64,000 bases of DNA from positions 1-64,000 of the forward strand of contig JAFSRI010000003.1 of NCBI GenBank assembly GCA_017446155.1, in the 5' to 3' direction. The notes below the pieces were generated by a model, which did not search any database, was not told where the DNA came from, and worked only from the letters and a program-made list of their open reading frames with translations. Of the stretch, positions 43,545 to 56,445 are shown one piece after another. Position 1 is the first letter of the stretch. Each line of letters starts with the position of its first letter. The position numbers and the translations under genes are program-made. Origin of the DNA: Clostridia bacterium. GTDB lineage: Bacteria; Bacillota; Clostridia; Oscillospirales; CAG-272.

Positions 43545-46500
43545 ATGGCAAGAAAAAAGATTTCTATGGACGGTAACACCGCCGCCGCGCACGTTTCGTA
43601 TGCGTTCACGGAAGTTGCGGCAATTTACCCCATAACCCCTTCAAGCCCGATGGCTGAAAACACGGACACATGGTCCGCGGGTGGGCTCAAAAACATCTTC
43701 GGCGAAAAGGTTAAAGTCGTTGAGATGGAATCCGAAGCAGGTGCCGCAGGCGCCGTTCACGGTTCTTTGGCGGCAGGCGCGCTCACCACGACCTACACCG
43801 CTTCACAGGGACTTTTGCTCATGATCCCGAATATGTATAAGATCGCGGGCGAGCTTCTCCCCACTGTATTCCACATTTCCGCACGCTGCGTTGCGTCCCA
43901 CGCGCTGAACATCTTCGGCGATCATTCCGACGTTTACGCTTGCCGTCAGACGGGATTTGCGATGCTCGCATCGTCCAACCCTCAGGAAATTATGGACCTC
44001 GGCGCCGTTGCTCACCTTTCTACGATCAAGGGCAGAGTTCCGTTCCTTCACTTCTTTGACGGTTTCAGAACTTCTCATGAAATTCAGAAGATCGAAGTTT
44101 GGGATTATGACGATCTCAAAGAAATGATCGACAAAGACGCGCTTGCAGCTTTCAGAGCACGTGCGCTTAACCCCGATCATCCCGTGCTTCGCGGCTCGGC
44201 TGAAAACGGAGATATTTTCTTCCAGCACAGAGAAGCGTGCAACAAATATTATGACGCGCTCCCCGAAATCGTTGAGGAATATATGGACAAAGTCAATGCC
44301 AAACTCGGCACAGACTATAAGCTCTTCAACTACTACGGCGCGGCAGACGCTGACAGAGTTATCATCGCTATGGGCTCCGTTTGCGACGTTGCGGAAGAGG
44401 TTATCGACTATATGAACGCTCACGGGGAAAAGGTCGGTCTTATCAAAGTAAGACTTTACCGTCCTTTCCGTGCCGACAAACTTATTGAAGCTATTCCCGC
44501 TACCTGCAAGAGCATCGCTGTTCTTGACAGAACAAAAGAACCCGGATCTCTCGGCGAACCGCTTTATCTCGACGTTGTAACGGCTCTCGCTCAGGCAGGC
44601 AAGACCGTAAAAGTCGTAGGCGGTCGTTACGGCCTCGGCTCAAAAGATACACCGCCGTCCTCGATATTCGCCGTATATGAAAACCTTTCGGCAAAAGAGC
44701 CGAAGAACGGTTTTACGATAGGCATCACGGATGACGTAACGGGGCTTTCCCTCGAAGAAAAGCCCGCACCCGACACGGCTGCGGCAGGCACGATCTCCTG
44801 CAAGTTCTGGGGCCTCGGCGGCGACGGTACTGTCGGCGCAAACAAGAACTCGATAAAGATCATCGGCGACCATACCGACAAATATATTCAGGCATACTTC
44901 CAGTATGACTCCAAGAAAACAGGCGGCTTTACGGTTTCTCACCTCCGTTTTGGTGACAAGCCCATAAAGAGCCCCTATTATATCACAAAAGCTGACTTTG
45001 TCGCTTGCCACAATCACGCTTACCTCGAACAGTATGATATGGTATCCGACGTTAAGCCCGGCGGCGTATTCCTTCTCGACTGCCCGTGGACAACGGAAGA
45101 ACTTGAAAAACATCTTCCCGGCCAGGTAAAGGCTTACATCGCCAACAACAACGTAAACTTCTACGTAATCGACGCTACCGGCACCGCTATGGGCCTCGGC
45201 AACGTAAAAGTTAAAAACACGGTTCTTCAATCTGCGTTCTTCTCGCTTGCAAACATTTTGCCGGCAGAAGAAGCGAAAGAATATATGAAGAAGATGGCGT
45301 ATAAGTCATACATCAAAAAGGGCGAAGCCATCGTAAACCTCAACTACGCCGCTATCGACGCAGGCGCAGGCGCGGCAAAGAAAGTTGACGTTCCCGCTTC
45401 CTGGAAGACGGCGACGCCGGATGCTCCCAAAGCTCCCGTAACGGGCAAGAGAGCTGACCTTGTTGATTTCGTCAACAACGTTGCCCGTCCCGTAAACGCC
45501 ATGAAGGGCGACAGTCTCCCCGTTTCCGCATTCGAGAACATGGCAGACGGCACATATCCGCAGGGCGCTTCCGCTTATGACAAACGCGGCGTTGCTGTCA
45601 AAGTTCCCGTTTGGCATGCTGAAAACTGCATCCAGTGCAATCAGTGCTCTTACGTTTGCCCGCACGCGGCAATCAGACCGTTCGCTATGAACGCCAAAGA
45701 AGCCGCAAACGCTCCCGCAAACACCAAGTTCACCGCTAAGATGATCGGCAAGGGATGCGAAGAATATAAGTTCACAATAGCTGTTTCGCCTCTCGACTGT
45801 ATGGGATGCGGCGTGTGCGTAGGCGCTTGCCCGACAAAACCCGAAAAGAGAGCGCTTGAAATGGTTCTTACCGAAACACAGCTCGACCAGCAGGCACCGT
45901 TTGATTACGCCGTTGAAAACGTTACGAAGAAAACAACTCCGTTCGCTGACACGACGGTTAAGGGCAGCCAGTTCAACCAGCCGCTGCTTCAATTCTCCGG
46001 CTCTTGCGCAGGATGCGCCGAAACAACTTACGCTCGCCTTGTTACACAGCTCTACGGCGAAAGAATGTATATCTCCAACGCTACCGGTTGTTCTTCAATT
46101 TGGGGCGGCTCGGCTCCTTCCACGCCGTACACGGTAAACAACGAAAGCGGCAAAGGTCCGGCTTGGGCAAACTCGCTGTTTGAAGATAACGCAGAGCACG
46201 GCTTCGGTATGGTAACTGCTGTTAAGACGAGAAGAGAACACCTTGCAAACGTTGTAAGAGAACTCATCGCTCAGCCGCAGACACAGCAGGCTATCAAAGA
46301 CGCAGGCGCTGAATGGCTTGAAAAGATGAACGATTCCAAGGAATCCGAGATCGCGGGCAAGAAACTTGTTGAAGCTTGCCGCGAAAACGTTTCCACAATC
46401 GACGAAAGCATCGCTTTCCTTGCTTCTCCCGTGGCGAAAGAAATGTTCGGCGACAAGGCGAACGAGATGCTTGAACAGGATAAAGCACGCAAAGCTGCCG

Positions 46501-47243
46501 GCGAAAAATACTGCGGCTGCAGCGCTTGCAAGCTCGCGCTCGAAGTGATAGAATCTGCCGATATGCTCGCAAAGAAATCCGTTTGGATCTTCGGCGGAGA
46601 CGGTTGGGCATATGACATCGGTTTCGGCGGACTTGACCACGTTCTCGCTTCCGGCGAAGACGTAAACGTCATGGTATTCGATACCGAGGTTTACTCCAAC
46701 ACAGGCGGTCAGGCTTCCAAGGCTTCTCAGGTCGGTCAGGTTGCTCAGTTCGCGGCGGCAGGCAAGGCGATAAAGAAAAAGAACCTCGCTGAGATCGCTA
46801 TGAGCTACGGTTACGTTTACGTTGCTCAGGTAGCTATGGGCGCTGATATGAACCAGACGATAAAGGCTATCACCGAAGCTGAGGCTTACCACGGTCCGTC
46901 GCTTATCATCGGTTACGCTCCGTGCGAAATGCATGGACTTAAAGGCGGCATGACAAACTGCCAGAGCGAAATGAAGAAAGCCGTTGAGGCAGGTTATTGG
47001 CAGACGTTCCGCTTCAATCCCGCAAACGTTGCCGAAGGCAAGAACCCGCTCACCGTTGACTGCAAGGCTCCGACAGCTGATTACGTTGAGTTCATCAAGA
47101 GCGAAACACGTTACAGCCGTCTTATGACTTCCTTCCCGGAAAGAGCAGAAGCGCTCTTCGCTCAGGCAAGCGAGCTCGCCAAAGAAAAATACGATCACCT
47201 CGTTAAGCTCAAAGATATGTATGAGCCGAAGGTTGAAGGTTAA
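43545..47243 (+). CDS. nifJ: Pyruvate:ferredoxin (flavodoxin) oxidoreductase
   Basis: A 1232-aa single-chain enzyme that splits pyruvate to acetyl-CoA and CO2 and reduces ferredoxin, central to anaerobic fermentation. It starts with the domain I motif AYPITPSSPMAE-like sequence (AIYPITPSSPMAE, about 27-39). Two 4Fe-4S motifs are seen: CIQCNQCSYVCP (about 696-707) and CMGCGVCVGACP (about 755-766). The thiamine-diphosphate region includes GDGWAYDIGFGGLDH and NTGGQASKA (about 1055-1065). GGAGG precedes the ATG. It is a stand-alone gene with a terminator. Confidence 0.97.
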   Translation: MARKKISMDGNTAAAHVSYAFTEVAAIYPITPSSPMAENTDTWSAGGLKNIFGEKVKVVEMESEAGAAGAVHGSLAAGALTTTYTASQGLLLMIPNMYKIAGELLPTVFHISARCVASHALNIFGDHSDVYACRQTGFAMLASSNPQEIMDLGAVAHLSTIKGRVPFLHFFDGFRTSHEIQKIEVWDYDDLKEMIDKDALAAFRARALNPDHPVLRGSAENGDIFFQHREACNKYYDALPEIVEEYMDKVNAKLGTDYKLFNYYGAADADRVIIAMGSVCDVAEEVIDYMNAHGEKVGLIKVRLYRPFRADKLIEAIPATCKSIAVLDRTKEPGSLGEPLYLDVVTALAQAGKTVKVVGGRYGLGSKDTPPSSIFAVYENLSAKEPKNGFTIGITDDVTGLSLEEKPAPDTAAAGTISCKFWGLGGDGTVGANKNSIKIIGDHTDKYIQAYFQYDSKKTGGFTVSHLRFGDKPIKSPYYITKADFVACHNHAYLEQYDMVSDVKPGGVFLLDCPWTTEELEKHLPGQVKAYIANNNVNFYVIDATGTAMGLGNVKVKNTVLQSAFFSLANILPAEEAKEYMKKMAYKSYIKKGEAIVNLNYAAIDAGAGAAKKVDVPASWKTATPDAPKAPVTGKRADLVDFVNNVARPVNAMKGDSLPVSAFENMADGTYPQGASAYDKRGVAVKVPVWHAENCIQCNQCSYVCPHAAIRPFAMNAKEAANAPANTKFTAKMIGKGCEEYKFTIAVSPLDCMGCGVCVGACPTKPEKRALEMVLTETQLDQQAPFDYAVENVTKKTTPFADTTVKGSQFNQPLLQFSGSCAGCAETTYARLVTQLYGERMYISNATGCSSIWGGSAPSTPYTVNNESGKGPAWANSLFEDNAEHGFGMVTAVKTRREHLANVVRELIAQPQTQQAIKDAGAEWLEKMNDSKESEIAGKKLVEACRENVSTIDESIAFLASPVAKEMFGDKANEMLEQDKARKAAGEKYCGCSACKLALEVIESADMLAKKSVWIFGGDGWAYDIGFGGLDHVLASGEDVNVMVFDTEVYSNTGGQASKASQVGQVAQFAAAGKAIKKKNLAEIAMSYGYVYVAQVAMGADMNQTIKAITEAEAYHGPSLIIGYAPCEMHGLKGGMTNCQSEMKKAVEAGYWQTFRFNPANVAEGKNPLTVDCKAPTADYVEFIKSETRYSRLMTSFPERAEALFAQASELAKEKYDHLVKLKDMYEPKVEG

Positions 47244-47269
47244 TTTGACCGTATTATATATTATAGGAA

Positions 47270-47297
47270 AAAAAGCTCCCCACACGGGGAGCTTTTT
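47270..47297 (+). terminator. Terminator of nifJ
   Basis: AAAAAGCTCCCC (47270-47281) pairs with GGGGAGCTTTTT (47286-47297). Confidence 0.92.
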
Positions 47298-47397
47298 GCG
47301 TGTAATTTCAATGGAAGTTGAACAGGCTTATTTTAAATATTTAGACTTGGAAATAGATTTTTTTGAGTTTTTGCTTGGCTATATTTATAAATAAAAA

Positions 47398-47711
47398 TCC
47401 GAGAGCAATAAATACTCTCAGATATATTTGTGTATGGTAAAGTTTCTTTTTGTTATTTATTTAAACAACAAAAAATCCGAGAGCGGTAAATACTCTCGGA
47501 TAAATTTGTATGGGGTAAAGCTTCTTTTTGTTGATTTATTTAATCAACAAAAAATCCGAGAGCAATAAATACTCTCGGATAAATTTGTATGGGGTAAAGT
47601 TTCTTTTGGTTGTTTATTTAAACAACAAAAAATCCGAGAGCGGTAAATACTCTCGGATATATTTGTATATGGTAAAGTTTCTTTTGGTTACTTTTCTTTA
47701 CAAAGAAAAGT
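47398..47711. repeat. Four tandem 78-79 bp repeats, each with two hairpins
   Basis: Units begin at 47398, 47476, 47555 and 47633. Hairpin A is TCCGAGAG with CTCTCGGA; its loop is CAATAAATA in units 1 and 3 and CGGTAAATA in units 2 and 4. Hairpin B is GTTG-xTT with AAx-CAAC. It changes in a compensating way between units 2 (A-T) and 3 (T-A) and is wholly replaced in unit 4 by a 12-bp stem (GTTACTTTTCTT with AAGAAAAGTAAC). The array sits in the convergent gap between nifJ and rplA. The last stem directly follows the rplA stop. Confidence 0.88.
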
Positions 47712-47714
47712 AAC

Positions 47715-48407
47715 TCAGCCGAGTTTGGCAGCGTTAACTTTAACGCCGGGGCCCATGGTAGAAGCAACTACGCAACTCTTGATATACTGACCTTTAGCGG
47801 CAGCGGGTTTCGCCTTGATGACAGCGCCCATAAGCGTGTTGAAGTTGTCGATGAGTTTTTCTTCGCCGAAGGAAGCCTTGCCAATGGGGCAGTGAATGAT
47901 GTTTGTTTTGTCAAGACGGTATTCAATCTTACCTGCCTTAGCTTCTGTAACAGCCTTTGCAACGTCGGGAGTAACCGTGCCTGCTTTGGGGTTCGGCATA
48001 AGTCCCTTAGGACCAAGGACTTTACCGAGACGACCGATAACGCCCATCATGTCAGGGGTAGCGATAACTACGTCGAAATCGAACCAGTTTTCTTTCTGGA
48101 TCTTTTCAACATACTCTGCGCCGCCTGCATAATCTGCGCCTGCGTCGAGGGCTGTCTGAACTTTATCTTCTTTGCAGAAAACAAGAGTACGGATCGTTTT
48201 ACCTGTTCCGTGCGGAAGAACTACCGCACCGCGAACCTGCTGATCTGCGTGACGGCTGTCAACGCCGAGACGAATGTGAAGTTCGATTGTTTCATCGAAT
48301 TTTGCTTTTGATGTTTGAAGAACGAGAGCGACTGCTTCGTTTGCATCATAAAGTTTTGCGCGTTCAACGAGTTTCGCGCTGTCTGTATATTTCTTACCTT
48401 TGCTCAT
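47715..48407 (-). CDS. rplA: 50S ribosomal protein L1
   Basis: A 230-aa ribosomal protein of the L1 stalk, which in many bacteria also represses its own operon. [14 protein letters not shown] at the N-terminus, the [16 protein letters not shown] block (about 130-145) and [15 protein letters not shown] are diagnostic. It is the last gene of the rpmG-secE-nusG-rplK-rplA run. The rplJ-rplL genes that often follow are not present here. Confidence 0.97.
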   Translation of the reverse strand: MSKGKKYTDSAKLVERAKLYDANEAVALVLQTSKAKFDETIELHIRLGVDSRHADQQVRGAVVLPHGTGKTIRTLVFCKEDKVQTALDAGADYAGGAEYVEKIQKENWFDFDVVIATPDMMGVIGRLGKVLGPKGLMPNPKAGTVTPDVAKAVTEAKAGKIEYRLDKTNIIHCPIGKASFGEEKLIDNFNTLMGAVIKAKPAAAKGQYIKSCVVASTMGPGVKVNAAKLG

Positions 48408-48426
48408 TTTAAGTCACTCTCCTTTC

Positions 48427-48852
48427 TCAGTCTTCTACGACAACGCCCATGCTGCGTACCGTGCCTGCGATCATACTCATTGCGGCTTCGAGGGAAGCGG
48501 CGTTGAGGTCGGGCATTTTTGTTTCAGCGATCTTCTGGACCTGTGCCTTTGTGATCGTGGCAACTTTTGTTTTGTTCGGAACAGCGGAAGCTGTTTCAAT
48601 GTTGCAAGCCTTTTTGATAAGAACTGCTGCGGGGGGAGTTTTCGTGATGAACGAGAAGCTTCTGTCCGCGTAAATCGTGATGACAACGGGGATTATAAGA
48701 CCGATGTCGTTTTTTGTACGTTCGTTGAATTCTTTTGTGAAAGCAGCGATGTTAACACCGTGCTGACCGAGAGCCGGACCAACCGGCGGTTGGGGAGTAG
48801 CTTTGCCCGCGGGGAGCTGAAGCTTTACAAATGCCATTATCTTTTTTGCCAT
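48427..48852 (-). CDS. rplK: 50S ribosomal protein L11
   Basis: A 141-aa ribosomal protein of the GTPase-associated centre. [27 protein letters not shown] at the start and the [12 protein letters not shown] end are standard. The upstream spacer (48853-48963) can pair GGGAG with CTCCC before the GGAGG, similar in layout to the L1-binding leader of other bacteria. Confidence 0.97.
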   Translation of the reverse strand: MAKKIMAFVKLQLPAGKATPQPPVGPALGQHGVNIAAFTKEFNERTKNDIGLIIPVVITIYADRSFSFITKTPPAAVLIKKACNIETASAVPNKTKVATITKAQVQKIAETKMPDLNAASLEAAMSMIAGTVRSMGVVVED

Positions 48853-48963
48853 AATTCTTTTACACCTCCGAATGTGGTTTCAATCGGGAGATTACAAATT
48901 TTCTCCCTCCCACTTTGAGCGACGTTCCGTGGCAACGGGCGCCGCCGAAAAACTTGTTTATTT

Positions 48964-49497
48964 TCAGATTTTTTCGATGCTTTGCGCATCGAGCTCCACC
49001 GGAGTTTCGCGTCCGAAAACGGATGCGAGCACCGTGATGGTTTTGAAATCCGCGGAAATTGCGGAAATCGTTCCCTCGAAATTTGCCATCGGGCCGTTTT
49101 TGATTTTTACTCTGTCGCCGACGGTAAAGCCGGTGGTGACAACCTTTGTGTCAACGCCGAGCGCTTCTACTTCTGCGTCGGAGAGCGGCACGGGGCGAGA
49201 GCCGGGACCAACGAAACCTGTCGCGCCTGTGATGTTTCTTACGATATGCCAGGTCGCGTCGGACATTACCATTTTTACGAGAACATAACTTGGGAAGAGC
49301 TTTTCTTCTTTTGTTTTGATCTCACCTGAGGTAGTTGTCGTTTCAACGGTTTCCGTGGGAACTCTTACGTCGCTTATGAGATCTTGCAGACCTCTGTTTT
49401 CGATGATTTTTTCGAGTGTGGTTTTAACCTTGTTTTCATACCCCGAATAAGTATGGACAATGTACCATTTCAGTTCGGGTGAGTATTCGTCCAACAT
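48964..49497 (-). CDS. nusG: Transcription elongation/termination factor NusG
   Basis: A 177-aa factor that binds RNA polymerase. The NGN domain begins KWYIVHTYSGYENKVKTTLEK (about 10-30), with LVKMVMSDATWHIVRNITGATGFVG near 73-97. The KOW domain is near the end (VGDRVKIKNGPMANFEG). It is normal in length and lies 21 bases after secE. Confidence 0.97.
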   Translation of the reverse strand: MLDEYSPELKWYIVHTYSGYENKVKTTLEKIIENRGLQDLISDVRVPTETVETTTTSGEIKTKEEKLFPSYVLVKMVMSDATWHIVRNITGATGFVGPGSRPVPLSDAEVEALGVDTKVVTTGFTVGDRVKIKNGPMANFEGTISAISADFKTITVLASVFGRETPVELDAQSIEKI

Positions 49498-49518
49498 GAT
49501 CGGTTCTCCTGTCTCAGA

Positions 49519-50109
49519 TTACGAAACGGGACGGATCAAATCGAACCAGTCTTTAAGAGCGGTAACGCCCTTGCCGAGGCCGAAGTCTATAAGTGCTAAA
49601 ACAGCGGCGCATACAACGAGTGTAACGAGAACAACGGCGGAGTTTTTCCAAAGCTGTTGTTTTGTCGGCCACACGAGTTTTTTGAATTCCGCGTTATAGT
49701 CTTTCCAGAACTTGTCGGTTTTTTCTCTGAACTTCTTGCTGAAAAGACGGATAGCAAAATAGAGAACGACGAGGAATACGACTACTGCAACCGCTATAAC
49801 AAAGTTGATGTGCTCGGCAAACCAAGATTTTTTCTCGGTAGTCGTTGTTTCTTCCGTTGTTTCGCCGGTTGTTGTCGTGTCGGTGGTTTCAACGGGAGCC
49901 GATGTTTCTGTCGGGTCTTTCGTTTCCGTTTCCTCAGATCCTTCGGTAGGTTCTTCCGTCGACGTGATCGTCATCGTTTCATCTTCTGTTGCGCCAACCG
50001 ATGTAAGCGTCAATGTACCTTCATCGTCAGCTGCGAGAGCGCAAAGACTGAAAACGGAGATCATCATGACTACTGCTATGAGCAGAGCCCAAAACTTTTT
50101 GTTTGTCAT
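49519..50109 (-). CDS. secE: SecE translocase subunit with an unusual secreted-type extension
   Basis: A 196-aa protein. The start at 50109 has AAGGAG 7 bases upstream. The C-terminal half (about 131-180) is SecE: AEFKKLVWPTKQQLWKNS followed by the conserved helix (about 156-177). Upstream is an extra hydrophobic helix (about 101-122). The N-terminus is peculiar: residues 1-26 look like a signal peptide ending ALA-AD, followed by a Thr/Glu-rich stretch of about 70 residues (27-95). Typical Firmicutes SecE has only about 60-75 residues. It sits in the standard rpmG-secE-nusG order. Confidence 0.9.
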   Translation of the reverse strand: MTNKKFWALLIAVVMMISVFSLCALAADDEGTLTLTSVGATEDETMTITSTEEPTEGSEETETKDPTETSAPVETTDTTTTGETTEETTTTEKKSWFAEHINFVIAVAVVVFLVVLYFAIRLFSKKFREKTDKFWKDYNAEFKKLVWPTKQQLWKNSAVVLVTLVVCAAVLALIDFGLGKGVTALKDWFDLIRPVS

Positions 50110-50120
50110 TTCGATTCTCC

Positions 50121-50270
50121 TTACTTTGTTTCTCTGTGAAGCGTGTGTTTGCGGCAGAACTTGCAATATTTGTTCATTTCAAGTCTGTCGGGATCGTTTT
50201 TCTTGTTTTTCATCGTGTCATAGTTTCTTTGCTTGCATTCCGTGCAGGCGAGAGTGATTTTTACGCGCAT
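50121..50270 (-). CDS. rpmG: 50S ribosomal protein L33 (zinc form)
   Basis: A 49-aa ribosomal protein: [17 protein letters not shown] at the start and [16 protein letters not shown] at the end. Two CxxC pairs show the zinc-binding type. GGAGG lies 7 bases before the ATG at 50270. It is the first gene of the secE-nusG-rplK-rplA run. Confidence 0.95.
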   Translation of the reverse strand: MRVKITLACTECKQRNYDTMKNKKNDPDRLEMNKYCKFCRKHTLHRETK

Positions 50271-50300
50271 ATCGGCACCTCCTGATTTTACTTGAAGCTG

Positions 50301-50332
50301 AAAAAAGCTTCTGTTCTTTTGAAAACAGAAGC
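50301..50332 (-). terminator. Intrinsic terminator or attenuator in the rpmG leader
   Basis: On the minus strand GCTTCTGTT (50324-50332) pairs with AACAGAAGC (50307-50315) and is followed by six T. It lies 30 bases before rpmG and well after the promoter at 50463-50491, so it may control entry into the operon. Confidence 0.7.
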
Positions 50333-50462
50333 GCACACAAAATTCCACGGCAATACCGTGATATATATTTTGTTTTTGTGGCGGCACTGTTTTCGTACCT
50401 CCCTCATACTCGGATATGGTGCGTAACAAGAACCGCACGTATACGTCCGCAGAGGTAAACAC

Positions 50463-50491
50463 ATAATATCACACTTTTTCAGTATTGTCAA
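50463..50491 (-). promoter_or_regulatory. Promoter of the rpmG-secE-nusG-rplK-rplA operon
   Basis: Minus strand TTGACA (50486-50491), 17-base spacer, TATTAT (50463-50468). The transcript would have a leader of about 185 bases. Confidence 0.85.
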
Positions 50492-50621
50492 TAGTTTTTT
50501 GAAAATAGTTAATATATATTATATAATACTGTTTCAAATTATTTTACTTGTGTCAAATTGTTTTCACAGCGGAGGTGAGGGTGGGGCGAGTCTTTTAGTT
50601 TAACACTTTTATCGGCGTTTG

Positions 50622-50833
50622 CTTTTTTGTGATTTTGCGGGTTTATTTGAGAAAAGGCATAAAAACGGTGTTTGATCGGATTCTGAGTTCCGCGCCGCCG
50701 CGGCGCTTCGCGCGCGGCGCGCCGTGCGATGCTGTGGTTGAGCGAAATTAGAAAAAAAGTTGCACGGCGCGCCTGTTTCCGTTTTCAACGGAAACGCGGC
50801 GGCGCGGAAATGCAAAAAACCGCAAAAACAAAA
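50622..50833. repeat. GC-rich cloverleaf-like inverted repeat
   Basis: A 15-bp perfect stem (50688-50702 with 50795-50809, TTCCGCGCCGCCGCG) encloses three inner hairpins: GCGC-TTC-GCGC (50703-50713), a 12-bp stem (50716-50727 with 50762-50773) with a 34-base loop, and TTTCCGTT-TTC-AACGGAAA (50776-50794). Weaker AT-rich outer arms (50625-50640 with 50820-50833) extend it. It has no coding potential. It may be a structured RNA, a cruciform, or a miniature mobile element. It separates the ribosomal-protein promoter from the obg terminator. Confidence 0.8.
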
Positions 50834-50855
50834 CCGCGGTGTTTCCGCGGTTTTT
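50830..50855 (-). terminator. Terminator of ligA-NUDIX-obg
   Basis: AAAACCGCGG (50830-50839) pairs with CCGCGGTTTT (50845-50854) directly after the obg stop; T-rich sequence follows on the minus strand. Confidence 0.85.
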
Positions 50856-50856
50856 C

Positions 50857-55087
<4,231 letters not shown>

Positions 55088-55162
55088 AAAATATCTTTTC
55101 GCGTCCTTCGGCGGTGAACGCGAAAAAATAAAATTTATCGCCGGGAAAGTGTTTAACCTTGT

Positions 55163-56424
55163 ATGAAAACAAAAGCTGTAAGACTCTACGGAGTAAACGA
55201 CCTTCGTCTTGAAGAATTTGATTTGCCGGAAATTACCGACGGTGAAATACTCGCGCAGGTAATATCGGACAGTATCTGTATGTCCACATATAAAGCCGCA
55301 AATCAAGGCACCGCGCACAAGAGAGTTCCCGACGACATCGCCGAGAACCCCGTTATCGTCGGGCACGAATTCTGCGGAAAAATAGTTAAAGTCGGCGCGG
55401 AATGGAAAGATAAATATAAAGAGGGCGACAAGTTTGTAATTCAGCCTGCGCTCAATTATAAGGGCAGCCTGCCTCGCCCGGATATTCTTACAGGTACATA
55501 GGCGGCGACGCTACGTATATAGTGATACCTCACGAGGTAATGGAGCTCAACTGCCTGCTTCCTTATAACGGCGACGCGTATTTTTACGGCTCGCTTTCCG
55601 AACCGATGAGCTGTATCGTTGGCGGCTATCACGCTTGCTATCATACAAAGAATGGCTCATACGTTCATCATATGGGTATAAAACAGGGCGGAAACATGGC
55701 GATACTCGCGGGAGTCGGCCCTATGGGTCTCGGCGCCATCGACTATGCGCTTCATAACGACATTCGCCCGTCGCTGCTTGTGGTGACAGACATCGACGCT
55801 GCAAGACTTGAACGCGCCTCGAAACTTCTCACGGTCGAGGACGCGGCAAAACACGGCGTAAAACTCATATACGTCAATACTTCGGGCATGGAAGATCCCG
55901 TGACGTACATAAAAGAACTTAATGGCGGAAACGGTTATGACGACGTGCTCGTTTATGCTCCGGTAAAACCCGTGGTAGAGCAGGGCGACGCACTGCTCGG
56001 CCGCGACGGCTGCCTTAATTTCTTCGCAGGTCCTACAAACCCCGCTTTCGCGGCTATGTTCAATTTCTACAACGTTCACTATTCGTCAACGCACGTCGTC
56101 GGAACTTCGGGCGGCAACGTAGACGATATGAAAGAATCGATAAAAATGATGGAAACGAAAGCGATCGACCCTGCGGTGATGATTACCCACGTCGGAGGAC
56201 TCGACAGCGTTGCGGAAACGACGCTTAACCTGCCGCATATTCCGGGCGGGAAGAAACTTGTTTATACGAATATTTCAATGCCGATGACGGCGATAGCCGA
56301 TTTTGAAAAGCTGGGCGAGGCTGACCCGCTATTCAAAAAGCTGGCGCAGATCGTAAACGATAACAACGGTATATGGTGTGCGGAGGCGGAAAAATATCTG
56401 CTTGCAAACGCCAAAGCCATTTGA
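55163..56424 (+). pseudogene. Zinc-dependent alcohol/sorbitol-type dehydrogenase, frameshifted
   Basis: Two frames together make one medium-chain dehydrogenase of about 420 aa. The first (55163-55501) holds the N-terminal catalytic domain, with EFCGKIVKVG, and ends early at TAG. The correct frame resumes near 55472, where the +2 frame reads PGYSYRYIGGDATY and continues to 56424 through the Rossmann motif LAGVGPMGLGAIDYAL. One missing base near 55471-55474 accounts for the break. The group includes L-sorbose-1-phosphate reductase-like enzymes. It heads the run with the bifunctional aldolase and PHP genes. It may be a true pseudogene or a sequence error. Confidence 0.82.
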
Positions 56425-56445
56425 TATAAAGGAGCGGGATAAAAA

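Noticed and set aside
46095-47285. Long open frame opposite nifJ (396 codons), and similar ones opposite argS, the helicase and the heparinase-like gene
   Set aside because: They are antisense to well-recognised proteins, lack ribosome sites and give Cys/Phe/Arg-rich products with no family features.
47398-47711. CRISPR array
   Set aside because: The repeat covers the whole unit with no unique spacers, and no cas genes are present.
47528-47713. 61-codon frame across the tandem repeats
   Set aside because: The protein repeats only because the DNA repeats; the DNA pattern is better explained by paired stems.
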